Positions 1-11,741 of a DNA stretch of 64,000 nucleotides are shown piece by piece. The notes under the pieces were generated by a model. That model was not told where the DNA came from. It saw only the letters and a list, made by a program, of their open reading frames with translations, and searched no databases. The translations under genes were made by a program, and so were the position numbers. Origin of the DNA: Cauispirillum nitrogeniifigens. GTDB taxonomy: Bacteria > Pseudomonadota > Alphaproteobacteria > Rhodospirillales > Rhodospirillaceae. Location of the stretch: the NCBI RefSeq assembly GCF_049800675.1, contig NZ_JBLOOT010000002.1:248001-312000 (forward strand), in the 5' to 3' direction. Positions within the stretch are counted from its first letter, which is position 1, and the number at the start of each line of letters is the position of its first letter.

Positions 1-935
<935 letters not shown>

Positions 936-939
<4 letters not shown>

Positions 940-1157
940 CGCCCCTCGCCGAGGCGGGCGCGGGCGTCGCGCACCAGCGCGCGGACCGCGTCCCCCTGAA
1001 GGCCGTCGCTGGCCATCAGGCGCACGGTGATGGGGTCTTCCAGGATGTCGTCCAGGCGCGGTTCCTCGTTGGTCAGGAAGCGCTCGGGATCGGCGCCAAG
1101 GCGGGCACCGCGCAGGACCGGAGGCATGGCGAGCGGGGAGGATGCGGTTGTCATCAT
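936..1157 (-). CDS. Small conserved-looking hypothetical protein (73 aa)
   Basis: I do not recognise the family. The likely start is the first of two ATG codons (1157 or 1154), preceded by GGGAG about ten bases upstream. The product is acidic and soluble-looking, with a central segment reading FLTNEEPRLDDILEDPI and an arginine-rich C-terminus. It has no signal peptide or membrane segment. The 14 bases before its start (GGGAGACACAGGCC) are identical to those just before the acnA start. The frame extends further upstream, but only through the hairpin region, so the longer version is unlikely. Its stop overlaps that of the peptidase gene. Confidence 0.6.
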
Positions 1158-1415
1158 GGGCCTGTGTCTCCCGATCGTGTGGCGCCTGCCCCCCTTGCAA
1201 GGACCGGAGCGCGGGTCGGGGACGAGCCAAGCAGCGGCGACCGGGATATCCCGGTCCTTTCGGCTTGGCACTTTCCTCCCGGACGCGCGCGGACCTGTTC
1301 AAACGGCCCTTGGTGCCCCTCACTTGGGGCGGGCCGGGGCCGGGGTCAAGCCCCCGGTCCCTGCGGAAGCCTCACCCAGAATGCGGTTTTCAGCCTCTTT
1401 CGGCTGTGACCGCGA
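1158..1415. other. Intergenic region with nested palindromes
   Basis: There is no gene here. Two structures stand out. A nested palindrome has outer arms GCCAAGC (1226-1232) and GCTTGGC (1263-1269) around the perfect 18-base palindrome GACCGGGATATCCCGGTC (1239-1256). A second stem, GCGGT...ACCGC (1383-1413) with an inner CAGCC/GGCTG stem, lies just after the diguanylate-cyclase stop and could end that transcript, though it has no T-tract. TGTGA-N6-TCACA at 1405-1420 matches a Crp-type site but overlaps this stem and the stop codon. Confidence 0.5.
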
Positions 1416-2936
1416 TCACAGCGCGGGCGCCGGAACGTCCTTGACCACCCGGTTCCGCCCCGAGGTCTTGGCGGCGTAGAGCGCGGCATCGGCGCGGCCG
1501 AGCAGGCTGTCGAGGGCCTCGCCCGCCGTCAGGACGGCGACGCCGAAGCTGGAGGTGACGGGGATGTCCACCCCGTCGGCCGGCACCGGCGCGGCGGCCA
1601 GGGCCTGCCGCAGGCGCTCGGCCACCAGCATGGCGCCGTCGCCGTCGGTGTCGGGCAGCACCAGGGCGAACTCCTCGCCGCCCAGGCGTCCGAGGATGTC
1701 GACGGGGCGGATCTCGGCGCCGATGCGGGCGACGACGGCGCGCAGGACGGCATCCCCGCCGGCATGGCCGTAGCGGTCATTCACCGCCTTGAAGTGGTCG
1801 ATGTCCAGCATCACGGCGCACAGCGGCGCCCCGGTGCGCTCCGACCGGATGATCTCGCGCCCGGCCATGTCGAAGAAGGCGCGGCGGTTGCGGGTGCCGG
1901 TCAGCGGGTCGGTGGTGGCCAGGCGTTCAAGCTCGGCATTGGCTTGTTCCAGGGCCGCCGTGCGCTCGGCGACCTTGCGCTCCAGGCCCTCGTTGGCGCG
2001 CACCAGTTCCTCGTAGAGGTACTGGTTGGCGAACCCGACGGTGATCTTGTCGCAGAACAGCCGCACCAGATCGAGTTCCAGCGGGTCCTTGGGTGCCGGG
2101 CAGTGCAGGTAGGCAAGCACCTCGTGATTGCGCTGGTCGCCCAGGTACAGGACGGTGAAGTCCGCTCCGAAAACGCTGGTCCGGCTGTCGAAGGCGGCGC
2201 GGATGGCGTCCGTCACCGCCGACGGAACATCAATGTCTGCCAGCGGCGCCTGATGACCGGCCCGGTAGCCCTCCGTCGCCGCCAGCACGTAGATGCCCGG
2301 CCCGCCGCCGGCGTCACGCTGCACGCAGACGATGCCGTTGGCGCCGACCCCCAGGAAGGTGCCCAGTTGCAGCAGCACGCCGCTGGAGAACTCCCGCAGC
2401 GACTCGGCCTTGAACAGCGATCCCGTGGACTCGATGATCTTGCGCAGGCCCTTGCGGTGCTGTTCCAGGGCCATGATGTCCTCGAACGCGCGCAGGGCGG
2501 TCAGGACGCAGGTGAACAGCTTCTGCGCCGTCAGCTCGGTCTTGGCCTTGTAGTCGTTGATGTCGTAGTCGACGATCACCCGTTCCTCGGGCGCCTGACC
2601 GGGCTGGCCGGTGCGCAGGATGATGCGGACGAAGTGGTTGCGCATGTCCTCGCGGATGTGGTGGACCAGGCGCAGGCCGGCGTCGTCGGTTTCCATCACC
2701 ACATCCAGCAGCACGATGGCGATGTCGGGCTGGGCGGCCAGCACGGTCCGCGCCTCGGCGGCGCTGTGGGCGCTGATGATCTCCACGCCCCGTCCGCGGT
2801 GGCGCATGGTCCGCAGGGCCAGGCGGGTAACGTCGTGCACCTCCGGCGCGTCGTCGACGACCAGCAGTTTCCACGGCCGGCCGTCGCCGGCGTCCCCGCG
2901 CCGCGCCTTGTCGGCGAATACCATCTTGTTGGCCAT
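1416..2936 (-). CDS. Response regulator with GGDEF output (diguanylate cyclase)
   Basis: A cytoplasmic two-component response regulator predicted to make cyclic di-GMP. The N-terminal receiver domain (about residues 20-150) has the acidic pair after KLLVV, the phospho-acceptor aspartate in VLLDVVMETDD and the late lysine in INDYKAK. A DUF3369-like GAF-type middle domain follows (about 165-320), then a coiled-coil linker and a GGDEF domain (about 340-500) with an intact GGEEF active-site loop and DIDHFKAVND substrate motif. I see no EAL domain. It lies 52 bases downstream of a sensor histidine kinase on the same strand, so phosphorylation by that kinase is the natural inference. Confidence 0.93.
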   Translation of the reverse strand: MANKMVFADKARRGDAGDGRPWKLLVVDDAPEVHDVTRLALRTMRHRGRGVEIISAHSAAEARTVLAAQPDIAIVLLDVVMETDDAGLRLVHHIREDMRNHFVRIILRTGQPGQAPEERVIVDYDINDYKAKTELTAQKLFTCVLTALRAFEDIMALEQHRKGLRKIIESTGSLFKAESLREFSSGVLLQLGTFLGVGANGIVCVQRDAGGGPGIYVLAATEGYRAGHQAPLADIDVPSAVTDAIRAAFDSRTSVFGADFTVLYLGDQRNHEVLAYLHCPAPKDPLELDLVRLFCDKITVGFANQYLYEELVRANEGLERKVAERTAALEQANAELERLATTDPLTGTRNRRAFFDMAGREIIRSERTGAPLCAVMLDIDHFKAVNDRYGHAGGDAVLRAVVARIGAEIRPVDILGRLGGEEFALVLPDTDGDGAMLVAERLRQALAAAPVPADGVDIPVTSSFGVAVLTAGEALDSLLGRADAALYAAKTSGRNRVVKDVPAPAL

Positions 2937-2988
2937 GCGAGAAATCCTGTGTCTTGCCCCGGCAGGGGTGAGGGAAAGGGGCGCGCCG

Positions 2989-4857
2989 TCAGGCGTGGAG
3001 GATGCTCACCGCGTCCTTGACGACCTTGGGGAAGCGGATGACGAAGCGGGCGCCGGTGGCGACCGTGCCATCCAGGCTCACGCGGCCGCCCAGGGTGCGG
3101 GTGACGATGTTGTAGACGATGTTCATGCCCAGGCCGCTGCCGCCGGCGTTGCGGCGGGTGGTGAAGAAGGGGTCGAAGACCTTGCCGCGATGCTCCGGCG
3201 CGATGCCCTTGCCGTTGTCGGCATAGGCGATCTCCACGGTGTCGCCGTAGTCGGCGACGGTGATGGAGATGATGCCGCCGGCCTCGTCGAAGCCATGGGT
3301 CAGGGAGTTCATCACCAGGTTGGTCAGCACCTGCGACAGGCTGCCGGGGCTGGTCACCAGATCCAGCGTCTCCGGGGCGTCGACGCGCACCTCCACCGGC
3401 AGCTTCTTGAGCTGCGGACGCAGGCTGGTGAGGATCTCGCCGATGTAGTCCTTGAGGTTGATCTCGCGCAGCTCGCCGGCGGTGCGATCGACGGCCACCT
3501 GCTTGAAGCTCTGGATGAGGTCGGCGGCGCGCGTCGCGTTGGCCTGGATGAGGTGCACGGCCTCGCTGGCGGCGGCCATGTAGTCCTCCATGTCCTGGGT
3601 GCCCAGGTCCTCGGCGTCATAAAGGCGGCGCAGGGCGTCGGTCTCCTTGGCCAGATAGGAGGCGCTGGTCACCACGATGCCCACGGGGGTGTTGATCTCG
3701 TGCGCCACGCCGGCGACTAGGCTGCCCAGGGAGGCGAGCTTTTCCGACTCGACCAGGATTTCCTGGGTACGGCTGAGTTCGTCGAAGGCCGCTTGCGCGC
3801 GGTCGCGTTCCTGCTCGGCCTGCGCCTTGGCGGCAGCGAGGTTGAGCATGGCGCCGTTGAGGTCGGCGGTGGCGCGCGTCACCTCGTTTTCCAAGGTGTC
3901 GGTGTGGATCATCAGCTTGCCGGTGACCGGGCGCAGTAGCACGTAGATGCCTGCCGTGCCGGCCGCCGCCAGTCCCAGGACCACTCCGGCGATCAGGATC
4001 AGGTCGTGGTTGAGGCCGGCGAAGACCTCGTCGCGGCGCTTGCTCACCACCATGGTCCAGTTGTTGACCGGCGCCGGGACGACAGCGGTGATATGGTCCC
4101 CGGCCTCGATCACCTCGCCGCGGCGGGAGGTGACCGCCAGGACGCGGCTGACGGGCAGGTGGGCCTGGTCGGTCAGGCGCTCCACCGTGCCGTCGGCCAG
4201 GAACAGAAGCTTTTCGCCCGCCCGCTCGAACAGCAGATAGACGCGGGTGGAACCGCCGCCCTCGGCCTTGTGCAGGGCGACGCGCTGGGCCACCGGGGCG
4301 AGGTCCAGGCCGATGATGTCGGTGCCGGCGCGGGTGCCGTCGTGGCTGACCACCGGCGAGGCCAGGAGGACACGCTGGCCGTAGGGAGTGTCCAGGGGGC
4401 CATGAGCGGTGACGCGGTCGACGGTGGCATGGTCCGGCGGCCACTGGGCCGGCGCGAACGTCTCTCCCACCCCGACGCTCGTCCCGTCGGGGGCGACGCG
4501 GGTGATGCCGGTGATGTCGGCGGTGCTGAGGATGGCATCGCCGAGAATGGGCATGACCTTGTGGCTGTAGTCGTCCAGCGTCAGGAGGCCGCTGTTGTAC
4601 TGTTCCAGGTAGGTGCGGGCGCTGGTGCGGCTGGAGATCTGACGCGCCACCTTGTGGCGGCCGTCGACGATGTGCCCGATGGCATCGGCACTGGTGCGGG
4701 CGATGTCGAGGATGCCGTCGGCGGCTGCCGTGCGCAGGCGCTCCGACAGCGGCAGGTAGGTCAGCACCGCCGTGACGAGGGCAACGACGAACACGCCGCC
4801 GACCGCATATCCCAGCAGCGCCCACCGCAGGGCACGCACATTCACCGAACCACGCAT
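2989..4857 (-). CDS. Membrane sensor histidine kinase with periplasmic Cache-like domain
   Basis: A hybrid-free sensor kinase of 622 residues from the ATG at 4857. A TTG at 4941 would add 28 residues but has no ribosome site. Transmembrane helix 1 is at about residues 12-34 and helix 2 at about 285-308; the 250 residues between them look like a Cache-type periplasmic sensor. A coiled coil (about 320-370) leads to the HisKA domain with VAGVAHEINTP, the phospho-histidine near residue 386. The HATPase domain has NLVMNSLTHG, DNGKGI and GSGLGMNIV. The likely partner is the diguanylate-cyclase regulator 52 bases downstream. The ligand cannot be told from the sequence. Confidence 0.92.
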   Translation of the reverse strand: MRGSVNVRALRWALLGYAVGGVFVVALVTAVLTYLPLSERLRTAAADGILDIARTSADAIGHIVDGRHKVARQISSRTSARTYLEQYNSGLLTLDDYSHKVMPILGDAILSTADITGITRVAPDGTSVGVGETFAPAQWPPDHATVDRVTAHGPLDTPYGQRVLLASPVVSHDGTRAGTDIIGLDLAPVAQRVALHKAEGGGSTRVYLLFERAGEKLLFLADGTVERLTDQAHLPVSRVLAVTSRRGEVIEAGDHITAVVPAPVNNWTMVVSKRRDEVFAGLNHDLILIAGVVLGLAAAGTAGIYVLLRPVTGKLMIHTDTLENEVTRATADLNGAMLNLAAAKAQAEQERDRAQAAFDELSRTQEILVESEKLASLGSLVAGVAHEINTPVGIVVTSASYLAKETDALRRLYDAEDLGTQDMEDYMAAASEAVHLIQANATRAADLIQSFKQVAVDRTAGELREINLKDYIGEILTSLRPQLKKLPVEVRVDAPETLDLVTSPGSLSQVLTNLVMNSLTHGFDEAGGIISITVADYGDTVEIAYADNGKGIAPEHRGKVFDPFFTTRRNAGGSGLGMNIVYNIVTRTLGGRVSLDGTVATGARFVIRFPKVVKDAVSILHA

Positions 4858-5000
4858 GAGGGGCAACCGATCCAGAAAACCTTGGAGGGAGTGTAGTCTC
4901 CAAAGCTTAACAGACTCAGAAGTGGTCACAAAGCGGATCAAATGCAGGAAAGGAGAGCCGTGGAGGCTCCCCTCTCAGGTAATGCTGCGGCGGGAATTCA

Positions 5001-5017
5001 GTTGAACATCGTTCAAC
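5001..5017. promoter_or_regulatory. 17-bp perfect palindrome between acnA and the kinase gene
   Basis: GTTGAAC-ATC-GTTCAAC is a perfect inverted repeat 19 bases beyond the acnA stop codon and about 145 bases upstream of the kinase start on the same strand. It could be a short transcription-stop stem for acnA or an operator for the kinase/diguanylate-cyclase operon. There is no T-tract next to it, which weakens the terminator reading. Confidence 0.35.
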
Positions 5018-5035
5018 GTGAGCGGGATCGGCGGG

Positions 5036-7699
<2,664 letters not shown>

Positions 7700-7803
7700 G
7701 GCCTGTGTCTCCCTCGCTGCTGGCGTTCTTCACATGGGAGCGGGGAAAAAGGCCTTCAACCCTTGGGAAAGCCCCTCCGCACCCGCAATTAGGAACGCTT
7801 TGG

Positions 7804-7937
7804 TGAACCACCAAGACACCGAGGCACCAAGGAGGCGGAGCGGTTGGCGCCGCAGGCAGAAATCCCCCTGCTGCCACTTTTCCGCGCTGCGCGCCGCATC
7901 AACGGACCTCTTGGAGCCTTGGTGCCCTGGTGGTTCA
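7804..7937. repeat. Dispersed inverted-repeat element, copy A
   Basis: A 134-bp element upstream of acnA. The left arm (7804-7832) reads TGAACCACCAAGACACCGAG and onward; the right arm (7909-7937) is its reverse complement with a few mismatches. The core contains GCGCTGCGCGC (7884-7894), also present in copies B and C. It carries no gene. The right arm abuts the acnB terminator. Confidence 0.8.
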
Positions 7938-7938
7938 A

Positions 7939-7973
7939 CAAACAAAAAGGGCGCCCCCGAGAGAGCGCCCTTT
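7939..7973 (-). terminator. Intrinsic terminator of acnB
   Basis: A 9-bp perfect stem AAAGGGCGC (7946-7954) / GCGCCCTTT (7965-7973), followed on the minus strand by TTTTTGTTTGTT. It lies 24 bases after the acnB stop codon. This is the clearest intrinsic terminator in the window. Confidence 0.85.
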
Positions 7974-7996
7974 CCGTCAGCCTTGAAGGCGGGTGC

Positions 7997-10582
7997 TTAC
8001 ACCGCGACCGTATCGGCCACCTCGCGGAAGGAGGCGATCTGGTCGAAGTTCATGTAGCGGTAGATGTCGGCGGCCTTCTGGTTGACCACCGTCACCTGCT
8101 CCAGGTACTCCGCCGGGGTCGGGATGCGGCCCAGCAGGGCGCAGACGGCGGCCAGCTCGGCGGAGCCGAGGTAGACGCGGGTGTCGATGCCCAGGCGGTT
8201 GGGGAAGTTGCGGGTCGAGGTCGACATGGCCGTCGAGCCCTTGCGGATCTGCGCCTGGTTGCCCATGCACAGCGAGCAGCCGGGCATTTCCATGCGGGCG
8301 CCGGACTTGCCGAGGATGGAGTAATAGCCTTCCTCGTTGAGGATCATGGCGTCCATCTTGGTCGGCGGGGCGATCCACAGGCGGGTCGGGATGTCCGAGC
8401 GGCCTTCCAGGACCTTACCGGCGGCGCGGAAGTGGCCGATGTTGGTCATGCACGAGCCGATGAACACCTCGTCGATGGTGTCGCCGGCGACCTCGGACAG
8501 CAGCTTGACGTCGTCGGGATCGTTCGGGCAGGCGACGATCGGTTCCTTGATGTCGGCCAGGTCGATCTCGATGACGGCGGCGTACTCGGCATCGGCGTCG
8601 GGGGCCAGCAGCTCGGGCTTGGCGATCCAGGCTTCCATGGCCTGGATGCGGCGCTCCAGGGTGCGGCGATCCTCGTAGCCGTTGGCGATCATCCACTTCA
8701 TCAGGACGATGTTCGAGCGCATGTACTCGATGATCGGCGCGTCGTTCAGGCGCACGGTGCAGGCCGCCGCCGAGCGCTCGGCCGAGGCGTCGGACAGCTC
8801 GAACGCCTGTTCGACCTTGAGGTCGGGCAGGCCCTCGATCTCCAGGATGCGGCCGGAGAAGATGTTCTTCTTGCCCTTCTTCTCCACCGTCAGCAGGCCC
8901 TGGCGGATGGCGTACAGCGGGATGGCGTTGACCAGGTCACGCAGGGTGACGCCGGGCTGCATCTCGCCCTTGAAGCGCACCAGCACCGACTCGGGCATGT
9001 CCAGCGGCATCACGCCGGTGGCGGCGGCGAACGCCACCAGGCCGGACCCGGCCGGGAAGGAAATGCCGATGGGGAAGCGGGTGTGCGAATCGCCGCCGGT
9101 GCCGACGGTGTCGGGCAGCAGCAGGCGGTTCAGCCAGGAGTGGATGACGCCGTCGCCGGGGCGCAGGGACACGCCGCCACGGGTGGCGATGAAGGTCGGC
9201 AGGGTCTTGTGGGTCTCGACGTCGACCAGCTTGGGATAGGCGGCGGTGTGGCAGAACGACTGCATCACTAGGTCGGCCGAGAAGCCCAGGCAGGCCAGGT
9301 CCTTCAGCTCGTCGCGGGTCATCGGGCCGGTGGTGTCCTGCGACCCCACGGTGGTCATCTTCGGCTCGCAGTAGGTGCCGGGGCGGACGCCCTTGCCCTC
9401 GGGCAGGCCGCAGGCGCGGCCGACCATCTTCTGGGCCAGCGAGTAGCCCTTGCCCGAATCGGCGGGCTCGGCCGGCAGGCGGAACAGGGTCGACGGCGGC
9501 AGGCCCAGGGCCTCGCGCGCACGGCCCGTCAGGCCACGGCCGATGATCAGCGGAATGCGGCCGCCGGCGCGCACTTCGTCGAAGATGACGTCGGACTTGA
9601 CCTTGAACTCGGCGATGACGGCGCCGTTCTTCAGGGCCTTGCCGTCATAGGGGCGCAGCTCGACCACGTCGCCCATGTCCATCTGCGACACGTCGAGTTC
9701 GATCGGCAGGGCGCCGGCGTCTTCCATGGTGTTGTAGAAGATCGGGGCGATCTTGGTGCCCAGGCAGACGCCGCCGAAGCGCTTGTTGGGGACGAACGGG
9801 ATGTCCTCGCCGGTCCACCACAGCACGGAGTTGGTCGCCGACTTGCGCGACGAGCCGGTGCCCACCACGTCGCCGACATAGGCCACCAGATTGCCCTGCG
9901 CCTTCAGCGCCTCAAGCTGCTTGACCGGGCCACGGGCGCCGGGCTCCTCGGGCTCGATGCCCGGACGCGGGTTCTTCAGCATGGCCAGGGCGTGCAGCGG
10001 GATGTCCGGGCGCGACCAGGCGTCGGGGGCCGGGGACAGGTCGTCGGTGTTGGTTTCGCCAGTGACCTTGAAGATGGTGACGGTCAGGCTTTCGGGCACT
10101 TCGGGGCGCGAGGTGAACCACTCGGCGTCGGCCCACGACTGGAGCACCGCCTTGGCATTGGCGTTGCCGGCATCGGCCAGCTGCTTGACGTCGTGGAAGT
10201 AGTCGAACACCAGCAGGGTCTTCTTCAGGCCCTCGGCGGCGGCCGGGCCGCACTGCTCGTCCTTCAGCAGGTGGATGAGCGGGACGATGTTGAAGCCGCC
10301 CAGCATGGTGCCCAGCAGCTCGGTCGCCTTGACCTTGCCGATCAGCGGGCAGGTCAGCTCGCCATGGGCGATGGAGGCCAGGAACTCGGCCTTGACCTTG
10401 GCGGCGTCATCGACGCCGGCAGGCACGCGGTGCGTGATCAGGTCGACCAGGGCCTCTTCCTCGCCCTTGGGCGGGGACTTCAGCAGCGCGACCAGCTCCT
10501 GGGTCTGGGCGGCGGTCAGCGGAAGGGGCGGAATGCCAAGGGCGGCGCGCTCGGCGACATGCTGGCGATAGGCTTCAAGCAC
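7997..10582 (-). CDS. acnB: Bifunctional aconitate hydratase 2 / 2-methylisocitrate dehydratase
   Basis: An 861-residue AcnB-type aconitase, for the TCA cycle and probably also 2-methylcitrate-cycle substrates. The N-terminal HEAT-like and swivel domains precede the catalytic part, the order opposite to AcnA. The cluster cysteines are seen in IGSCMTNIGHF and GCSLCMGNQ near the C-terminus, and DSHTRFPIG is the substrate loop. The start is GTG, preceded by AGAGGAATTCCC. A sigma70-like promoter and flanking inverted repeat lie about 150 bases upstream. The AcnA and AcnB folds are only distantly related, so this is not a recent duplication of acnA. Confidence 0.97.
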   Translation of the reverse strand: MLEAYRQHVAERAALGIPPLPLTAAQTQELVALLKSPPKGEEEALVDLITHRVPAGVDDAAKVKAEFLASIAHGELTCPLIGKVKATELLGTMLGGFNIVPLIHLLKDEQCGPAAAEGLKKTLLVFDYFHDVKQLADAGNANAKAVLQSWADAEWFTSRPEVPESLTVTIFKVTGETNTDDLSPAPDAWSRPDIPLHALAMLKNPRPGIEPEEPGARGPVKQLEALKAQGNLVAYVGDVVGTGSSRKSATNSVLWWTGEDIPFVPNKRFGGVCLGTKIAPIFYNTMEDAGALPIELDVSQMDMGDVVELRPYDGKALKNGAVIAEFKVKSDVIFDEVRAGGRIPLIIGRGLTGRAREALGLPPSTLFRLPAEPADSGKGYSLAQKMVGRACGLPEGKGVRPGTYCEPKMTTVGSQDTTGPMTRDELKDLACLGFSADLVMQSFCHTAAYPKLVDVETHKTLPTFIATRGGVSLRPGDGVIHSWLNRLLLPDTVGTGGDSHTRFPIGISFPAGSGLVAFAAATGVMPLDMPESVLVRFKGEMQPGVTLRDLVNAIPLYAIRQGLLTVEKKGKKNIFSGRILEIEGLPDLKVEQAFELSDASAERSAAACTVRLNDAPIIEYMRSNIVLMKWMIANGYEDRRTLERRIQAMEAWIAKPELLAPDADAEYAAVIEIDLADIKEPIVACPNDPDDVKLLSEVAGDTIDEVFIGSCMTNIGHFRAAGKVLEGRSDIPTRLWIAPPTKMDAMILNEEGYYSILGKSGARMEMPGCSLCMGNQAQIRKGSTAMSTSTRNFPNRLGIDTRVYLGSAELAAVCALLGRIPTPAEYLEQVTVVNQKAADIYRYMNFDQIASFREVADTVAV

Positions 10583-10737
10583 GGGAATTCCTCTCTCTGA
10601 CTCGTCGTTTCAAGGCCCTGGCCGTCACGCCGGATCCGGCGGAGGCGTCCTGGATCGTGAGGCCAACGCTCCTCGGCTGAAAGGGTGGGTTCGCAGGCCC
10701 CACCACACCGCCGCCCAAGCGCAGCACAAACGCGCGC

Positions 10738-10766
10738 CTTACACCATATTCCCGCCCATTTGTCCA
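10738..10766 (-). promoter_or_regulatory. Candidate sigma70-like promoter of acnB
   Basis: On the minus strand TGGACA (10766-10761, five of six matches to the -35 box) is 17 bases from TGTAAG (10743-10738, four of six to the -10 box). Transcription would begin near 10730 and leave a leader of about 150 bases. A perfect 9-bp inverted repeat lies just outside both boxes and could bind a dimeric regulator. Confidence 0.45.
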
Positions 10767-10885
10767 GGGGAACGCGCGTTTGGGGCGTGGCGGGGGCAAC
10801 CGGGAGGCGGGTAGGACGGCTGGCGAGGAGAGGGGGAGGGGCCACCCATTAGGGTGGGTGGCGCATCTGGCGGTGCCGTCCCCGA

Positions 10886-10921
10886 GGTGCCGGCCACGCC
10901 GCGCGCGGCGTGGCCGGCACC
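10886..10921 (-). terminator. 36-base perfect palindrome after the DUF1326 gene
   Basis: GGTGCCGGCCACGCCGCG is followed directly by its exact reverse complement, 18 bp per arm with no spacer. It lies 18 bases after the DUF1326 stop. It can fold into a very stable hairpin that could end the upstream transcript, but no T-tract follows, so a role as cruciform or protein site is also possible. Confidence 0.5.
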
Positions 10922-10939
10922 AGGGTGGCTCAAGTGACC

Positions 10940-11551
10940 CTACGGCCCCGCCCAGGCGATCGGCACGATCTCGGCGCTCTTGCCCGACAGGTCCCAGACG
11001 CGGCCGAAGTCGCGGAACTTGGCTTTGGGGGCGGTGGCGACGGTGACGTCGGGGCCCATCCAGTACTGGGTGTTGGTAATCACCAGGTCGTCGTCCTTGG
11101 AGGCGCCGGGGACCGGCATCACGCTGGCCTGGAGGACCTTGGGGCCGATGCTGACGTGGCGGGTCTTGCCGTCGCGCTCGATGGTCACCGGGGCGCGCTT
11201 GGTGCCCAGGTAGGTGGACACCAGCATGGAGAACAGGCCCGTGGTGCCGCCGGCCTGGCCGGAGAAGATCTTTTCCAGGCCCGCGACGGCTTTGTCGCTG
11301 GCGCGGTCGTCGACGTACAGGGCGGCCGTCCAGTTGCCGTTGGCCATCTTACCGGGGATGTCGAGCAGGATGCCGACGTTCAGGCCGTCCAGCTTGGCGT
11401 CACCGTAGAAGCCGTCGGTGATGGCGATGGCGCCCCAACCGTGGCAGTAGCCCTCGGTCGGCGGGTGCTTGCCCAGGCTGATGACGCAGGGGCAGAAGAC
11501 GTTGCAGTTACAGTTCAGGACCAACTCGCCGTTGATCTTCCATTCAGTCAT
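10940..11551 (-). CDS. DUF1326 domain protein
   Basis: A 203-residue protein of the DUF1326 family, whose function is not established. The N-terminus is cysteine-rich (cysteines 14, 16, 20, 22 and 36, with HGW following), suggesting metal or cluster binding. There is no signal peptide. The start at 11551 has GGGAGGAAACGA in front; the frame runs further upstream only because the inverted-repeat element has no stop in it. DUF1326 genes commonly sit beside DUF2182 genes, as here, and the two products probably act together. Repeat copy B separates the pair. Confidence 0.88.
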   Translation of the reverse strand: MTEWKINGELVLNCNCNVFCPCVISLGKHPPTEGYCHGWGAIAITDGFYGDAKLDGLNVGILLDIPGKMANGNWTAALYVDDRASDKAVAGLEKIFSGQAGGTTGLFSMLVSTYLGTKRAPVTIERDGKTRHVSIGPKVLQASVMPVPGASKDDDLVITNTQYWMGPDVTVATAPKAKFRDFGRVWDLSGKSAEIVPIAWAGP

Positions 11552-11580
11552 TCGTTTCCTCCCGCAGTTGATTGGTTGAG

Positions 11581-11720
11581 ACCACCAAGACACCAAGGCA
11601 CCAAGAGGCCATTTGCATTGCGCCGCAGGCGAAAAAGCGTCCACTGGATTTCTGCGCTGCGCGCGCCCGCTCATGCGGCTTCGCCGGAGAGTTTCCTTGG
11701 CGCCTTGGTGTCTTGGTGGT
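11581..11720. repeat. Dispersed inverted-repeat element, copy B
   Basis: A 140-bp element between the DUF2182 stop and the DUF1326 start. The left arm ACCACCAAGACACCAAGGC (from 11581) matches the reverse complement of the right arm (11696-11720) at 24 of 25 positions. The core again has GCGCTGCGCGC (11654-11664). It sits inside what would otherwise be an operon and could fold into a long stem in the transcript. Confidence 0.82.
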
Positions 11721-11741
11721 TGATTTACACTTCCCTTCCCC

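Larger units (their letters stand above)
10583..10939. other. 357-bp intergenic region upstream of acnB
   Basis: There is no gene here. It holds the acnB leader and promoter candidate (10738-10766), a perfect 9-bp inverted repeat around that promoter (AAACGCGCG at 10728-10736, CGCGCGTTT at 10773-10781), a stem GCCACCCA/TGGGTGGC (10840-10861) and the 36-base perfect palindrome described separately. The bases between the promoter and the acnB start show no riboswitch that I can recognise. Confidence 0.6.

Noticed and set aside
1405..1420. TGTGA-N6-TCACA, a perfect Crp-type site
   Set aside because: It overlaps the stop codon of the diguanylate-cyclase gene and a stem that explains the symmetry. 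No promoter is placed where Crp would act, so it is probably coincidental.
7804..7937. A CRISPR or insertion-sequence remnant at the ACCACCAAG repeats
   Set aside because: There is one pair of inverted arms per site, not direct repeats with spacers, and no transposase fragment in any copy.
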